From DATEDA01 sp035286595 (GTDB taxonomy: Bacteria; Pseudomonadota; Gammaproteobacteria; Burkholderiales; SG8-39), in the NCBI GenBank assembly GCA_035286595.1, contig DATEDA010000170.1, positions 1 to 17,367 of the forward strand: a DNA stretch of 17,367 bases, written 5' to 3'. A model generated the notes under the pieces. That model searched no databases and was not told the origin of the DNA. It saw nothing but the letters and a program-made list of their open reading frames with translations. How positions within the stretch are numbered: position 1 is the first letter of the stretch; each line of letters opens with the position of its first letter. Below are positions 5,867 to 16,328 of the stretch, one piece after another. A program made the position numbers and the translations under genes.

Positions 5867-6873
5867 TGCGGTGCGCTCGCTTCGCCTCGAGCGAGCGCCC
5901 GGTAGAGCGCGGTCGTATCGGTGCTCGGTGCGACGCCAAGCTCCCGCAAGAGAACGTTCACGCAACTCCGATACTGTAGTTGCACGAGATTCGGCTGCCC
6001 GAGCATCGCGTAGCATTTCATCAACGTGCGATGCGCGGCTTCATTGCACGGATCGAGGGTCAGGATCTTCGCGCACGCGCTCGTGCAGGCAACCTGATCG
6101 CGGCCTTCGAGATGGTGGCGGGCGAGCCGGTCGAGCGCGTCCAGGAAGTGGTCACGAAAGCGCTGGCGGAGCGGCACCAGCGAGCGATCGTATCGGTCTT
6201 CGGCCAGCAGCTCGTGCTGATGGAGCGCGACGCAACTCGCGTACTCGCCCATTGCCTCGAGCGGGCGCTGCATGCGCTCCAACTCTCCGGCGCGCCGCAT
6301 GTGCTGCTCGAACGCCTCGATGTCCGTCCAAACCATCAGTCGGTCGTCCAAGCGGTACGAACCGTTCCGGACGACCACGAACGGAAAATCCGGATGTCCG
6401 CGGGCGAGCGTCCGGCGTAGATGATGAACGGCGACGTTCAGGTTGTTCTTACCGGCCTCGGGTTCCGTCTCCGGCCACAAGCGCTCGATCAACTCCTCCT
6501 TCAAGACCGGACGGCTGCGATCCAGCAGGAGGAGCTTGAGGACCGCCTTGGCCTTGTGACTCACCCAGCCGTCGATCGGCACGTCGTCGACCTGGACGTG
6601 AAACGAGCGGAGCATGAAGGCGGTCATCCGGGGGGCGTCTGAGGAGAGCGCCGTTCCTCGACGCTCGGGAAACAAAGCGGGGGGCAGCTTCGTCTTCGGG
6701 CCAGACTCGAGTACGGTCGTGGTCACGGCCATATCGTGCGGGCGGGCGCTCGCCGTCGGCGCCTTCAACGCGATGACGCGAGCGCGGGTTGCTTCGGCTG
6801 AGACGATCGGGGCGGCTCCCGTCGGGCGGGCTGCTGTCGCCACGACGACGGCCAATCCATGCGGCATTCTCAT
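5863..6873 (-). CDS. SARP/BTAD-type transcriptional activator
   Basis: The 336-aa reading has an N-terminal extension of about 80 residues rich in Ala, Pro and Thr, then a winged-helix OmpR/PhoB-like domain from about residue 88 (LRSFHVQVDDVPIDGW, KAVLKLLLLD, ELIERLWPE, NNLNVAVHHLRRTL, NGSYRLD) and a helical bacterial transcriptional activation domain (about 170-325) with TPR-like repeats ending LLRELGVAPSTDTTALY. Such proteins bind direct repeats upstream of target promoters and recruit RNA polymerase. ATG 6873 is preferred because codons upstream of it (to 7029) lose the GC bias; ATG 6627 or 6615 would give a compact ~250-aa protein and cannot be excluded. No start has a strong ribosome site. 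No separate sensor domain is visible. The likely targets are the two neighbouring unknown genes. Confidence 0.85.
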   Translation of the reverse strand: MRMPHGLAVVVATAARPTGAAPIVSAEATRARVIALKAPTASARPHDMAVTTTVLESGPKTKLPPALFPERRGTALSSDAPRMTAFMLRSFHVQVDDVPIDGWVSHKAKAVLKLLLLDRSRPVLKEELIERLWPETEPEAGKNNLNVAVHHLRRTLARGHPDFPFVVVRNGSYRLDDRLMVWTDIEAFEQHMRRAGELERMQRPLEAMGEYASCVALHQHELLAEDRYDRSLVPLRQRFRDHFLDALDRLARHHLEGRDQVACTSACAKILTLDPCNEAAHRTLMKCYAMLGQPNLVQLQYRSCVNVLLRELGVAPSTDTTALYRALARGEASAPH

Positions 6874-6908
6874 GCTCGAGTCTCTCGATCTCAGTTTCGG
6901 GCAGTCAT

Positions 6909-6932
6909 CGAGTCGCGCCCCGTCGCGACTCG
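6909..6932. promoter_or_regulatory. Inverted repeat upstream of the SARP-type gene (candidate operator)
   Basis: CGAGTCGCG (6909-6917) and CGCGACTCG (6924-6932) are perfect 9-bp arms around a 6-nt centre, 24 bp in all. The repeat begins 36 nt upstream of ATG 6873, the same length and distance as the inverted repeat before the beta-rich gene. If translation started at 7029 it would be coding. Confidence 0.4.
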
Positions 6933-7018
6933 TCCTTGCCATCGGCGAGGTATTCCGGCTTGGGTAACAGACGTGTGACTGCGAACTATCCGCGCTGCGA
7001 CGATTTCGCACATCATCC

Positions 7019-7040
7019 ATTGGACCCATCCGATTGGACC
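7019..7040. repeat. Direct repeat ATTGGACC x2
   Basis: ATTGGACC occurs at 7019-7026 and 7033-7040, a 14-bp period, in the non-coding stretch between guaD and the SARP-type gene. It could be a regulator site for the SARP-type gene. The rest of 6933-7155 shows only weak short symmetries. Confidence 0.3.
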
Positions 7041-7155
7041 TAGCCGAAAGGCGTAGTCGAGCCGATTCGGCAAGCCGGGTCCTCGGCGGTCCGAAGAAAG
7101 AGGAGGACTCCCTCGGCGGATTCCGGCGGCTGTTCGAGTCGCCGCCCGGATCAAC

Positions 7156-8526
7156 TCAGCTGAACCGCTGCTCGGGCCGCTCGTAGACGCGCTTGCCGGC
7201 GACGTAGGTCGCGCGCACCGCCCGGTCGTCGCCGAGCGTCATCTGGATGAACAGCGCCTCGTCGAGGTCCTGGGTGTGCTTCATCCGGTAGGCGATGATC
7301 GGCGTCGATTTGAGGTCGAGCACGACCAGATCGGCCTCCATGCCCGGCGCGATGCTGCCGATCGCGTCGTCGAGATACAGCGCGTTCGCCCCGCCGCGGG
7401 TCGCGAGGTAAAACGCGTGGCCGGCGGCGAGCGAGTACCCGCCGAGCTGCGCGACCTTGTAGGCCTCGCTCAGCGTCTGCAGCATCGAGAACGAGGTGCC
7501 CGCCCCGAGGTCGGTCGCGAGCCCGACCCGCACCGGGCGAGCCTTCTTCTTCGCGTTGCCGAGGTGGAAGCAGCCGCTGCCGAGGAAGAGGTTCGATGTC
7601 GGACAGTGCGCGATCGCCGTCCCGGTCTCGTGCGCCACCTGGAGCTCCTCCTCGGTCAGATGGATCCCGTGGCCGTAGATCGTGCGCCGCCCGAGCAGCC
7701 CGTGGTGGGCGTAGACATCGAGATAGCCGGCGCGCTTGGGGAAGAGCTCCTTCACCCACGCGATCTCGCCGCGATTCTCGGACACGTGCGACTGGACGAA
7801 GCAGTCCGGGAACTCGGCCTTCAGCGCGCCGCAGACCTCGAGCTGGTCCGGGGTGCTCGTCGCCGCGAAGCGCGGAGTGATCGCGTACAGGAGGCGGCCG
7901 CGCCCGTGCCACTTGCCGATGAGCGCCTTCGAGTCGTCGTAGCCGGTCTGGGTCGTGTCGAGGAGGGCAGGCGGCGCGTTGCGGTTCATCAGCACCTTGC
8001 CGGCGATCATGCGCACGCCGAGCGGCTCGGCCTGCTCGAAGAACGCGTCGACCGACTGCGGATGGACCGTCGCATACACCGCGGCCGTGGTGACGCCGTT
8101 GCGCAGGCTCTCCCGGAGATACACGCGGGCGGCCTCGGCGGCGTGGGCCTTGTCCGCGTACCGCTGCTCGGCGGCGTAGGTGTACCGGTCGAGCCAGTCG
8201 AGGAGCTGGCGGCCGCGGGCGCCGATGATCTGCGTCTGGGGATAGTGGACGTGGCAGTCGACGAACCCCGCGAGGATGAGCGAGTCGGCGCCGTAGTCGT
8301 CGAGCTCCGTGCCGCGCGGCAGCTGCGGCCGGACGACCTCCGCCGGGCCGAAGTGCGTGATCCGGCCGTCCGCCATCGCGGCGATGGCGTCGGACTCGTA
8401 CACCATCGTCCGCTCGAGCCCGTCCTGGAACGGGTCGCCGGTGAAGGTGAGCGCCGGGCCGCGCACCGCGGTCAGAGCAGGGCGTGGCCGGTCCGGGTTC
8501 GGTGAAGCTCCCTTGGTGTTCGGCAC
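7156..8526 (-). CDS. guaD: Guanine deaminase
   Basis: A 456-aa amidohydrolase that closely follows recalled GuaD sequences along its length. It hydrolyses guanine to xanthine and ammonia in the cytoplasm, feeding purine catabolism. Zinc ligands are H92 and H94 (DCHVHYPQT), H247 (QSHVSEN) and D339 (ATDLGAGT); E250 and H286 match the catalytic Glu and His of the human enzyme. Typical GuaD stretches are LLDWLDRYTY, TVHPQSVDA, AGKVLMNRNAP and HCPTSNLFLGSG. The GTG start at 8526 has no strong ribosome site but is needed to include the N-terminal strand (LTAVRG) shared with E. coli GuaD. It lies 135 nt downstream of the outer-membrane protein gene on the same strand and may be co-transcribed with it. 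No other purine-degradation gene is in view. Confidence 0.95.
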   Translation of the reverse strand: MPNTKGASPNPDRPRPALTAVRGPALTFTGDPFQDGLERTMVYESDAIAAMADGRITHFGPAEVVRPQLPRGTELDDYGADSLILAGFVDCHVHYPQTQIIGARGRQLLDWLDRYTYAAEQRYADKAHAAEAARVYLRESLRNGVTTAAVYATVHPQSVDAFFEQAEPLGVRMIAGKVLMNRNAPPALLDTTQTGYDDSKALIGKWHGRGRLLYAITPRFAATSTPDQLEVCGALKAEFPDCFVQSHVSENRGEIAWVKELFPKRAGYLDVYAHHGLLGRRTIYGHGIHLTEEELQVAHETGTAIAHCPTSNLFLGSGCFHLGNAKKKARPVRVGLATDLGAGTSFSMLQTLSEAYKVAQLGGYSLAAGHAFYLATRGGANALYLDDAIGSIAPGMEADLVVLDLKSTPIIAYRMKHTQDLDEALFIQMTLGDDRAVRATYVAGKRVYERPEQRFS

Positions 8527-8661
8527 GATCGGTCGCGCGGAAGGACGGGCGCGCTATTGTCGCCGAAGTGGTGGCCTCGACGCTTCCGGGGCGCCGGCGC
8601 CATCCTCGTGCCGCCCCGGCGAGAATCGCGACGCCTCGGTCACGCGCGCCCCGCGTCGGCC

Positions 8662-9417
8662 TCAGAAGTAGAAGGTCAGGCGGCCGTTGATGACGTACTT
8701 GTACTGCGGGTCGTCCTTGACGATGCCGTACGCCCCGCCGAACGCGAACTCGACGGTCTTCGTCAGGCGCTTGACGAGCAACACGTCGATGGGGACGAAC
8801 CACTTGTTCGTAACGTCATTGTAGACGATTGCGTTCTCGTCGTAGACGGCGAGCGACCAGTTGTCGGGCAGCCCGAACTTCACCGCCGGATACAGGTCGA
8901 GGCGGCGCACCTGCGCCGCGCCGGGCTCGGTGGCGTGGAAGCTCATGAAGTAGCGCGCCTGGGGGCTGATCGTGATGTGGCGCTCCGGGATGGTGTAGAT
9001 CGCGGCCACCGACGGGGCCCATTGGTACTGGTTGGAGCCGAAAGGGCTCGACCCGCCGGTCGGGAACACGAAGCGCACGCTGGCGAGCAGCTTCAGGTTC
9101 CTGGCGACCTCGGGCGAGGTGAACGCCTCTTCGATGAACCAGTCGGCGATGCCGGCCTTCCACTCGCCGGTCGGGTTCGCAGGGCCGACCTTGTCGGTGT
9201 AATAGACCGGGAGGTCGAACCGCTGCGTAAACGTCCATCCGCCGGACAAGTTGAACGGGATGTAGAAGCGCGGCCGATACTGCCAGCGCTCGCTGTCATC
9301 CGTGTTCTTCTGGAAGTAGAGCCAGTTGTCGAACCGGATCGGCGGGCGATCCTGCGCCGGCGTTGCGCTTGACGCGAGCAGCGCGAGGGCGCTGCCGATG
9401 ATCGGAAGTCCGCGCAT
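8662..9417 (-). CDS. Predicted outer-membrane beta-barrel protein
   Basis: A 251-aa protein with a Sec-type signal peptide (MRGLPIIGSALALLASSATPA, cleavage probably near residue 21) followed by amphipathic beta strands rich in Tyr, Trp and Phe, ending GRLTFYF. A C-terminal aromatic residue is the usual barrel-assembly signal. The segment SVRFVFPTGGSSPFGSNQYQ, then WAPSVAAIYT, recalls MetA-like putative transporters (the family named after phenol degradation); this is a resemblance, not a firm assignment. It precedes guaD on the same strand, so a role in uptake of a purine or other small molecule is possible but unproven. The start codon lies only 28 nt downstream of the T-run of the ssb terminator, leaving little room for its own promoter. 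No clear ribosome site is seen. Confidence 0.75.
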   Translation of the reverse strand: MRGLPIIGSALALLASSATPAQDRPPIRFDNWLYFQKNTDDSERWQYRPRFYIPFNLSGGWTFTQRFDLPVYYTDKVGPANPTGEWKAGIADWFIEEAFTSPEVARNLKLLASVRFVFPTGGSSPFGSNQYQWAPSVAAIYTIPERHITISPQARYFMSFHATEPGAAQVRRLDLYPAVKFGLPDNWSLAVYDENAIVYNDVTNKWFVPIDVLLVKRLTKTVEFAFGGAYGIVKDDPQYKYVINGRLTFYF

Positions 9418-9445
9418 GGGTTGGCTTTCGATCGTCGCCGAGGCG

Positions 9446-9475
9446 AAAAAGGGGCGCCGGCACTGCCGGCGCCCC
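9446..9475 (-). terminator. Intrinsic terminator after ssb
   Basis: Read on the - strand, GGGGCGCCGGC, loop AGT and GCCGGCGCCCC form an 11-bp GC stem followed directly by TTTTT. This is a textbook Rho-independent terminator 44 nt past the ssb stop. Confidence 0.93.
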
Positions 9476-9519
9476 TCCTGTCTCCCGCGGCGGACGCTAC
9501 ACGATCGCGTCCCGCGCCG

Positions 9520-9984
9520 TCAAAACGGGATGTCGTCGTCCATGTCGCCGACGCCGCCGGCCGGCGTCTTCTTCGCCGCCGCCGGCTTCGCCGCGCCACC
9601 GCTCGCCGCTTCGGCCGGTTCGCGCGCCGTCACCGGCTCGCCCGCGCCGGCGCGGCTGCCGAGGAGCTGCATGGCATCGGCCATCACCTCGGTCGTGTAG
9701 CGGTCCTGGCCTTCCTTGTCCTGCCATTTGCGGGTGCGGATGCGGCCCTCGACGTAGCACGGCGAGCCCTTCTTCAGGTACTCGCCCGCGATCTCCGCGA
9801 GCCGGCCCCGGAACACGATCCGGTGCCACTCGGTCTCCTCCTTGTTCTCGCCGGTCTGCTTGTCCTTCCAGCGAAAGGTCGTCGCGAGGCGGATGTTGGC
9901 GATCGCGTCGCCGCTCGGCATGTAGCGCGTCTCGGGGTCCGCACCGAGGTTGCCGATCAGGATTATCTTGTTTACAGAGGCCAT
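9520..9984 (-). CDS. ssb: Single-stranded DNA-binding protein
   Basis: A 154-aa SSB that coats single-stranded DNA during replication, repair and recombination. The N-terminal OB fold (about 1-110) starts MASVNKIILIGNLGADPETR and includes the family stretches WKDKQTGENKEETEWHRIVF and YLKKGSPCYVEG. A flexible Ala/Gly/Pro/Lys linker leads to the acidic tip MDDDIPF, the docking peptide for partner proteins. The ATG overlaps the stop of the upstream transporter gene by one base (TAATG), and AAGGAAGGA lies just before it, so the two genes form an operon closed by the intrinsic terminator at 9446-9475. The length is normal for proteobacterial SSB. Confidence 0.97.
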   Translation of the reverse strand: MASVNKIILIGNLGADPETRYMPSGDAIANIRLATTFRWKDKQTGENKEETEWHRIVFRGRLAEIAGEYLKKGSPCYVEGRIRTRKWQDKEGQDRYTTEVMADAMQLLGSRAGAGEPVTAREPAEAASGGAAKPAAAKKTPAGGVGDMDDDIPF

Positions 9985-11336
9985 TAGGTCCTTCCTTCCA
10001 CGAGTTTCATCACTCTCGACTCGTCCCAGCCCGGCATGACCTTGAGATGCGCCACGCCCTGCTCGGGGACGACCACCGCGTCGCGCACGCCGGGCACCGA
10101 CACCAGCTGCCGCCGCAGCTCCTCGGGATCGACCGCCGGCGACACGGCGACGGTGCGGGTCGCGACCGGCGGCGGCACCTTCATGCCGGCGGCCACGATC
10201 GCCCACGCCAGAGTCAGCGCCGCGGCCCCGAGAAACACGCCTTCGGCCCCGAAGTGCTTCGCCACCCAGCCGCCGAGCGCCCCGCCGGCGAAGAGCCCGA
10301 ACGCCTGCGTCGTATTGTAGACCGCGAGCGCAGTCGCCTTCGCGCGCGGCGGCGCCACGCGCGTCACGAGCGACGGGATCGCCGCCTCGAGCAGGTTGAA
10401 GGCGACGAAGAACCCGAGCAGCCAGGTCACTATGGTAAGCAAGCCAGTGGCCCACCAGGTGAGCCCCAACTCGACCGCCATGAGCAGCGCGATCGACCCC
10501 AGGAACAGCCGGCGCGACCGGCCGTGCCGCTCGGCGGCGAGCAGCGGCGGCACCATGAGGACGAACGAGGCGAGCACCACGGGCAGGTACGCCTTCCAGT
10601 GCTCGTCCACCGGCAGACCGCCCCGCTCGACGAGGAGCAGCGGCACGACGACGAACATCGCCATCTGCACGCTGTGCAGCACCAGGATGCCGAAGTTGAG
10701 CCGCAGGAGCTCGGCGTCCCGCAGCAGCGCGCCGAGCGCGGCAGCGCCGAGGTCCGGCCCGTGCTCGGCGTGCGCCGCCGGCTCGGGCGGCACGCCCTTC
10801 AGGATCACCCAGATCCCGGCGAGCGCCAACCCGCCGGTCAGCACGAAGATCCCGGCCATGCCGATCGCCCGATAGAGCGCCGGCGCGGCGACGAGCGATA
10901 GCGCGAACACGAGGCCGATCGACGCTCCGATGATCGCCATCGTCTTCGTGCGGTGCTCCTCGCGCGTGAGATCGGCGGCGAGCGCCATCACCGCCGCGGC
11001 GATCGCCCCCGCGCCCTGGATGCACCGCCCGAGGATCGTGAGCCAGATGTCCTGCGCGGCCGCGGCGAGGAAGCTGCCCGCGGCGAACACGAGCAGCCCG
11101 AACACGATCACGCGCTTGCGGCCGTGGCGGTCCGCGGCCATGCCGTACGGAATCTGGAGGACCGCCTGCGTGAGACCGTAGGCGCCGAGCGCGATCCCGA
11201 CGAGCAGGAGGTCGTCGCCGCCGCGCAGGTTCGGCGCGTGCACCGCGAACACCGGAAGGATCAGAAAGAGCCCCAGCATGCGCAGGGCAAACAGCGAGCC
11301 GAGCGCGATCCCGGCGTGAAGCTCTTGGGCCGACAT
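9984..11336 (-). CDS. yajR: YajR-family MFS transporter with C-terminal YAM domain
   Basis: A 450-aa inner-membrane transporter of the major facilitator superfamily with about 12 hydrophobic segments. Motif A between helices 2 and 3 reads GMAADRHGRKR (residues 65-75). The start MSAQELHAG aligns with the E. coli YajR start; longer readings to 11708 cross the divergent promoter region and are rejected. After the last helix, about 65 residues (SPAVDPEELRRQLVSVPGVR onwards) match the small ferredoxin-like YAM domain typical of YajR. The transported substrate is not established, although proton-coupled drug/H+ antiport is the usual assumption. Its TAA shares a base with the ATG of ssb. The gene is divergent from uvrA, and no strong ribosome site is seen before the ATG. 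Confidence 0.9.
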   Translation of the reverse strand: MSAQELHAGIALGSLFALRMLGLFLILPVFAVHAPNLRGGDDLLLVGIALGAYGLTQAVLQIPYGMAADRHGRKRVIVFGLLVFAAGSFLAAAAQDIWLTILGRCIQGAGAIAAAVMALAADLTREEHRTKTMAIIGASIGLVFALSLVAAPALYRAIGMAGIFVLTGGLALAGIWVILKGVPPEPAAHAEHGPDLGAAALGALLRDAELLRLNFGILVLHSVQMAMFVVVPLLLVERGGLPVDEHWKAYLPVVLASFVLMVPPLLAAERHGRSRRLFLGSIALLMAVELGLTWWATGLLTIVTWLLGFFVAFNLLEAAIPSLVTRVAPPRAKATALAVYNTTQAFGLFAGGALGGWVAKHFGAEGVFLGAAALTLAWAIVAAGMKVPPPVATRTVAVSPAVDPEELRRQLVSVPGVRDAVVVPEQGVAHLKVMPGWDESRVMKLVEGRT

Positions 11337-11372
11337 TCGGCCGGCGGACAGCGGGGGGCGCATCGGGAGAAG

Positions 11373-11406
11373 GTGGGGGCGGCCCCATGTTAGCAGGCGC
11401 CCCCAC
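11373..11406. repeat. Inverted repeat in the yajR-uvrA intergenic region
   Basis: GTGGGGGCG (11373-11381) and CGCCCCCAC (11398-11406) form 9-bp perfect arms with a 16-nt centre, starting 37 nt upstream of the yajR ATG. It may be a leader hairpin or operator for yajR-ssb; GC-rich symmetry by chance is possible. Confidence 0.35.
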
Positions 11407-11490
11407 ACGGTCCGCCGGGGGCACCCGGAACCGCCCGTTTCGGGCACCCCGCCACGGCCGGGGGTGCGAAAGAGTGGCGCCGCGACCCGG

Positions 11491-11510
11491 GAATTTTGTA
11501 TAGTCACTGG
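11491..11510. promoter_or_regulatory. AT-rich core of the uvrA/yajR divergent promoter region
   Basis: A short AT-rich island in very GC-rich DNA contains TATAGT (11499-11504) as a possible -10 for uvrA, with TATACA on the other strand as a possible -10 for yajR. No convincing -35 and no LexA-type CTGT-N8-ACAG box is visible anywhere in 11337-11577. Confidence 0.4.
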
Positions 11511-11577
11511 TTTCCTCCCCCGCTTCCCCGGCGCCCGGCTTTCGAGCCGCCGGGGGAGACCGGACGACACGCGAGTC

Positions 11578-14442
<2,865 letters not shown>

Positions 14443-14452
14443 CGCGCGCCGC

Positions 14453-14478
14453 CGACCGCCGTCATTGCGCGGCGGTCG
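14453..14478 (+). terminator. Weak hairpin after uvrA
   Basis: CGACCGCCG (14453-14461) and CGGCGGTCG (14470-14478) pair over an 8-nt loop 11 nt after the uvrA stop. No T-run follows, so termination is uncertain. The rest of the gap to 14546 shows nothing clear. Confidence 0.35.
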
Positions 14479-14557
14479 AGTTCGGTGCTAAAACCGTCGC
14501 GACCCGCGGGGACCGCACCACCGCAGGCAAGCAGCCAACCAGAGCGAGGAGGAAGCC

Positions 14558-15529
14558 ATGCAACACCTGGCGCGCGTCGTTTATTCCGTGGTCGCCGTGT
14601 TTGTGCTCGCCGTCGGCGGCGCCATGGCGCAGACCTATCCCGGCAAGCCGGTGAGGATCGTCAGCCCGTTCTCGGCCGGCGGACCCGCCGACATCTACGC
14701 GCGGTATCTCGGCCCGCGGCTCGAGAAGGCGCTCGGCCAGCCATTCATCGTCGAGAACCGCGTGGGCGGCGGCGGGATCATCGGGGCGGACGCGGTGGCG
14801 AAGTCGGCGCCGGACGGCTACACGCTGCTCATCATGTCGAACACCCACACGGTCAACGAGTCGCTGTTCGCCAAGAAGCCGTACAAGCTGATGACCGACC
14901 TCGTGCCGATCTCGCCGGTGAACTACTCGGACCTCATGCTCGTCGTGTATCCGGCGGTGCCGGCGAAGGACCTCAAGGAGCTGCTCGCGCTCGCCAAGGC
15001 GAAGCCCGGCGAGCTGAACTACGCCTCTTCCGGCCCGGGCACGCCTTATAACATGGCCGGGGAGCTCTTCAAGGCGATGGCCGGCGTCGACATCGTCCAC
15101 GTGCCGCACAAGGAAAGCTCGGGCGCGCGCACGAGCGTGATGGGCGGGCAGGTGCAGATGATGTTCGACGCGATCACCGTGATGGCGAAGCAGGCCGAGG
15201 CGGGCAAGGTCCGCGCGATCGCCACAACCGGCCGGGTGCGCTCCGCGGTCACGCCGAACATCCCGACGATCGCGGAAGCCGGCGTCCCGGGCTACGAGGC
15301 GGTGATCTGGCTCGGCCTCATGGCCCCGGCCGGCACGCCGAAGCCGGTCGTCGAGCGGCTGAACGCCGAGGTCCAGAAGGTCCTCGCGCAGCCCGACCTC
15401 AAGGAAGCCTGGGCCAAGCAGGGCGCGGTGCCGATGCACATGACGCCCGACGAGTTCGGCAAGTTCCTGGCGCAGGACATCGAGAAGTGGGCGAAGGTGG
15501 TCAAGTTCGCCAATATGAAGACGAACTGA
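14558..15529 (+). CDS. Bug/TctC-family periplasmic solute-binding protein
   Basis: A 323-aa periplasmic binding protein of the tripartite tricarboxylate transporter receptor family. AGGAGGA at 14547-14553 precedes the ATG. The signal peptide ends GGAMA before Gln25 (AMAQTYPGKPV). Family signatures follow: RIVSPFSAGGPADIYAR, VENRVGGGGIIGADAVAKSA, PDGYTLL, NYASSGPGTPYNMAGELF and HVPHKESSGARTSVMGGQVQ. These proteins bind small carboxylates or other organic acids, with ligand contacts in the SAGGPAD region. No TctA/TctB membrane partners are in the window, so it is an orphan receptor, as is common for this family; the ligand cannot be predicted. Its stop lies 9 nt from the stop of the convergent RDD gene. 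Confidence 0.93.
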   Translation: MQHLARVVYSVVAVFVLAVGGAMAQTYPGKPVRIVSPFSAGGPADIYARYLGPRLEKALGQPFIVENRVGGGGIIGADAVAKSAPDGYTLLIMSNTHTVNESLFAKKPYKLMTDLVPISPVNYSDLMLVVYPAVPAKDLKELLALAKAKPGELNYASSGPGTPYNMAGELFKAMAGVDIVHVPHKESSGARTSVMGGQVQMMFDAITVMAKQAEAGKVRAIATTGRVRSAVTPNIPTIAEAGVPGYEAVIWLGLMAPAGTPKPVVERLNAEVQKVLAQPDLKEAWAKQGAVPMHMTPDEFGKFLAQDIEKWAKVVKFANMKTN

Positions 15530-15538
15530 CGCGCCGGG

Positions 15539-16246
15539 TTACCGGCCCGGCCGCCGAGTATCGCCGCCGGCCGGAGAGCGGCCGCGGGCGACAACGACCG
15601 TTCCGGCCAGGAGGTCGTGCAGCGCCTGCCGGCGGGCGGTGAAGGGCTGCATCAAGTACCCGATCGCGAGCACGACCGCGGAGACCCAGCGTCCCACCCA
15701 CCGTCCGGTCGCGCGAAGGAAGCCCACGCGCTGCATGCGGTCGGCGGTCAGCACCTGCAGACGGAGCGCGCGCTTGCCGAACGTCGCGCCGCCGGGGCTC
15801 GATTCCATCAGCGCGAAGTAGAGCCAGCCGACCGCGAGCATGATCGCACCCCCGAACGCCTGAGCGTCCGCCATGCGCGCGGTCCAGGCCAGCACCGCCA
15901 CCCCGACCGCGAGCCCGACGATCCCCAGGAGCGCCGTATCGATCGCCGCCGCGGCTAGTCGCACCCAGAACCCGGCATAGGCGATCTGGCTTCCGGGCAG
16001 CGCCGCGAGATCGTCGACGACGCGCAACCCCTTCGTCCGGCGGGGCGACGTCCCCGGCCGCGACGGCGGGCCGGCCGCCGCCCCCAAGTGCGCGAACACC
16101 TGGTAGATCGGGACGCCCTCGCGCATCCCCTGGACCCAGAGCAGGTCCGTCGGACGGATGGTGCCGAGCTCGACGGCCTCGAGGATCTCGCTCTCCTCGT
16201 ACGGGCCGCGACGCTCGCCGTGGTGCGTCACCCAGAACTGCTTCAT
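15539..16246 (-). CDS. GYF_2 (DUF4339)-RDD family membrane protein
   Basis: A 235-aa two-domain protein. The N-terminus (about 1-55) is a GYF_2/DUF4339-like domain: FWVTHHGERRGPYEESEI, then ELGTIRPTDLLWVQGM. A basic Pro/Gly linker follows, then an RDD domain (about 90-220) with three hydrophobic segments and the family residues R96, D103, GGATFGKR (152-159) and HDLLAGT (210-216). It is an inner-membrane protein with the GYF-like domain probably cytoplasmic. ATG 16246 is preferred over TTG 16270 because AAGGGG lies upstream and the protein then begins directly at the domain. RDD proteins are often of unknown function, some with transport or ion-exchange roles; GYF-like domains may bind peptides. 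It is convergent with the Bug gene and divergent from the dehydrogenase gene. Confidence 0.88.
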   Translation of the reverse strand: MKQFWVTHHGERRGPYEESEILEAVELGTIRPTDLLWVQGMREGVPIYQVFAHLGAAAGPPSRPGTSPRRTKGLRVVDDLAALPGSQIAYAGFWVRLAAAAIDTALLGIVGLAVGVAVLAWTARMADAQAFGGAIMLAVGWLYFALMESSPGGATFGKRALRLQVLTADRMQRVGFLRATGRWVGRWVSAVVLAIGYLMQPFTARRQALHDLLAGTVVVARGRSPAGGDTRRPGR

Positions 16247-16328
16247 CGGGCCGATCCCCTTCAGTCGCAAACTCTACAACGCCGCGGGCGGGTTTTGGCT
16301 AGGATGAACGGATGATGAGGAACGCGAG

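Noticed and set aside
5980..6642. + strand frames of 146 and 73 codons opposite the SARP-type gene
   Set aside because: They lie opposite a recognisable BTAD protein, lack ribosome sites and match nothing.
7041..7130. Short symmetries such as GCCGA-T-TCGGC and a repeated CTCGGCGG between guaD and the SARP-type gene
   Set aside because: Arms are short and GC-rich, with no T-run or promoter alongside; expected by chance in this composition.
4758..7155. An insertion sequence or integrated element around the SARP islet
   Set aside because: No transposase or integrase, no terminal inverted repeats and no target duplication could be seen; only composition hints at transfer.
7276..8505. A 409-codon + strand frame opposite guaD
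   Set aside because: Antisense shadow of guaD with low-complexity Arg/Val/Glu composition and no ribosome site.
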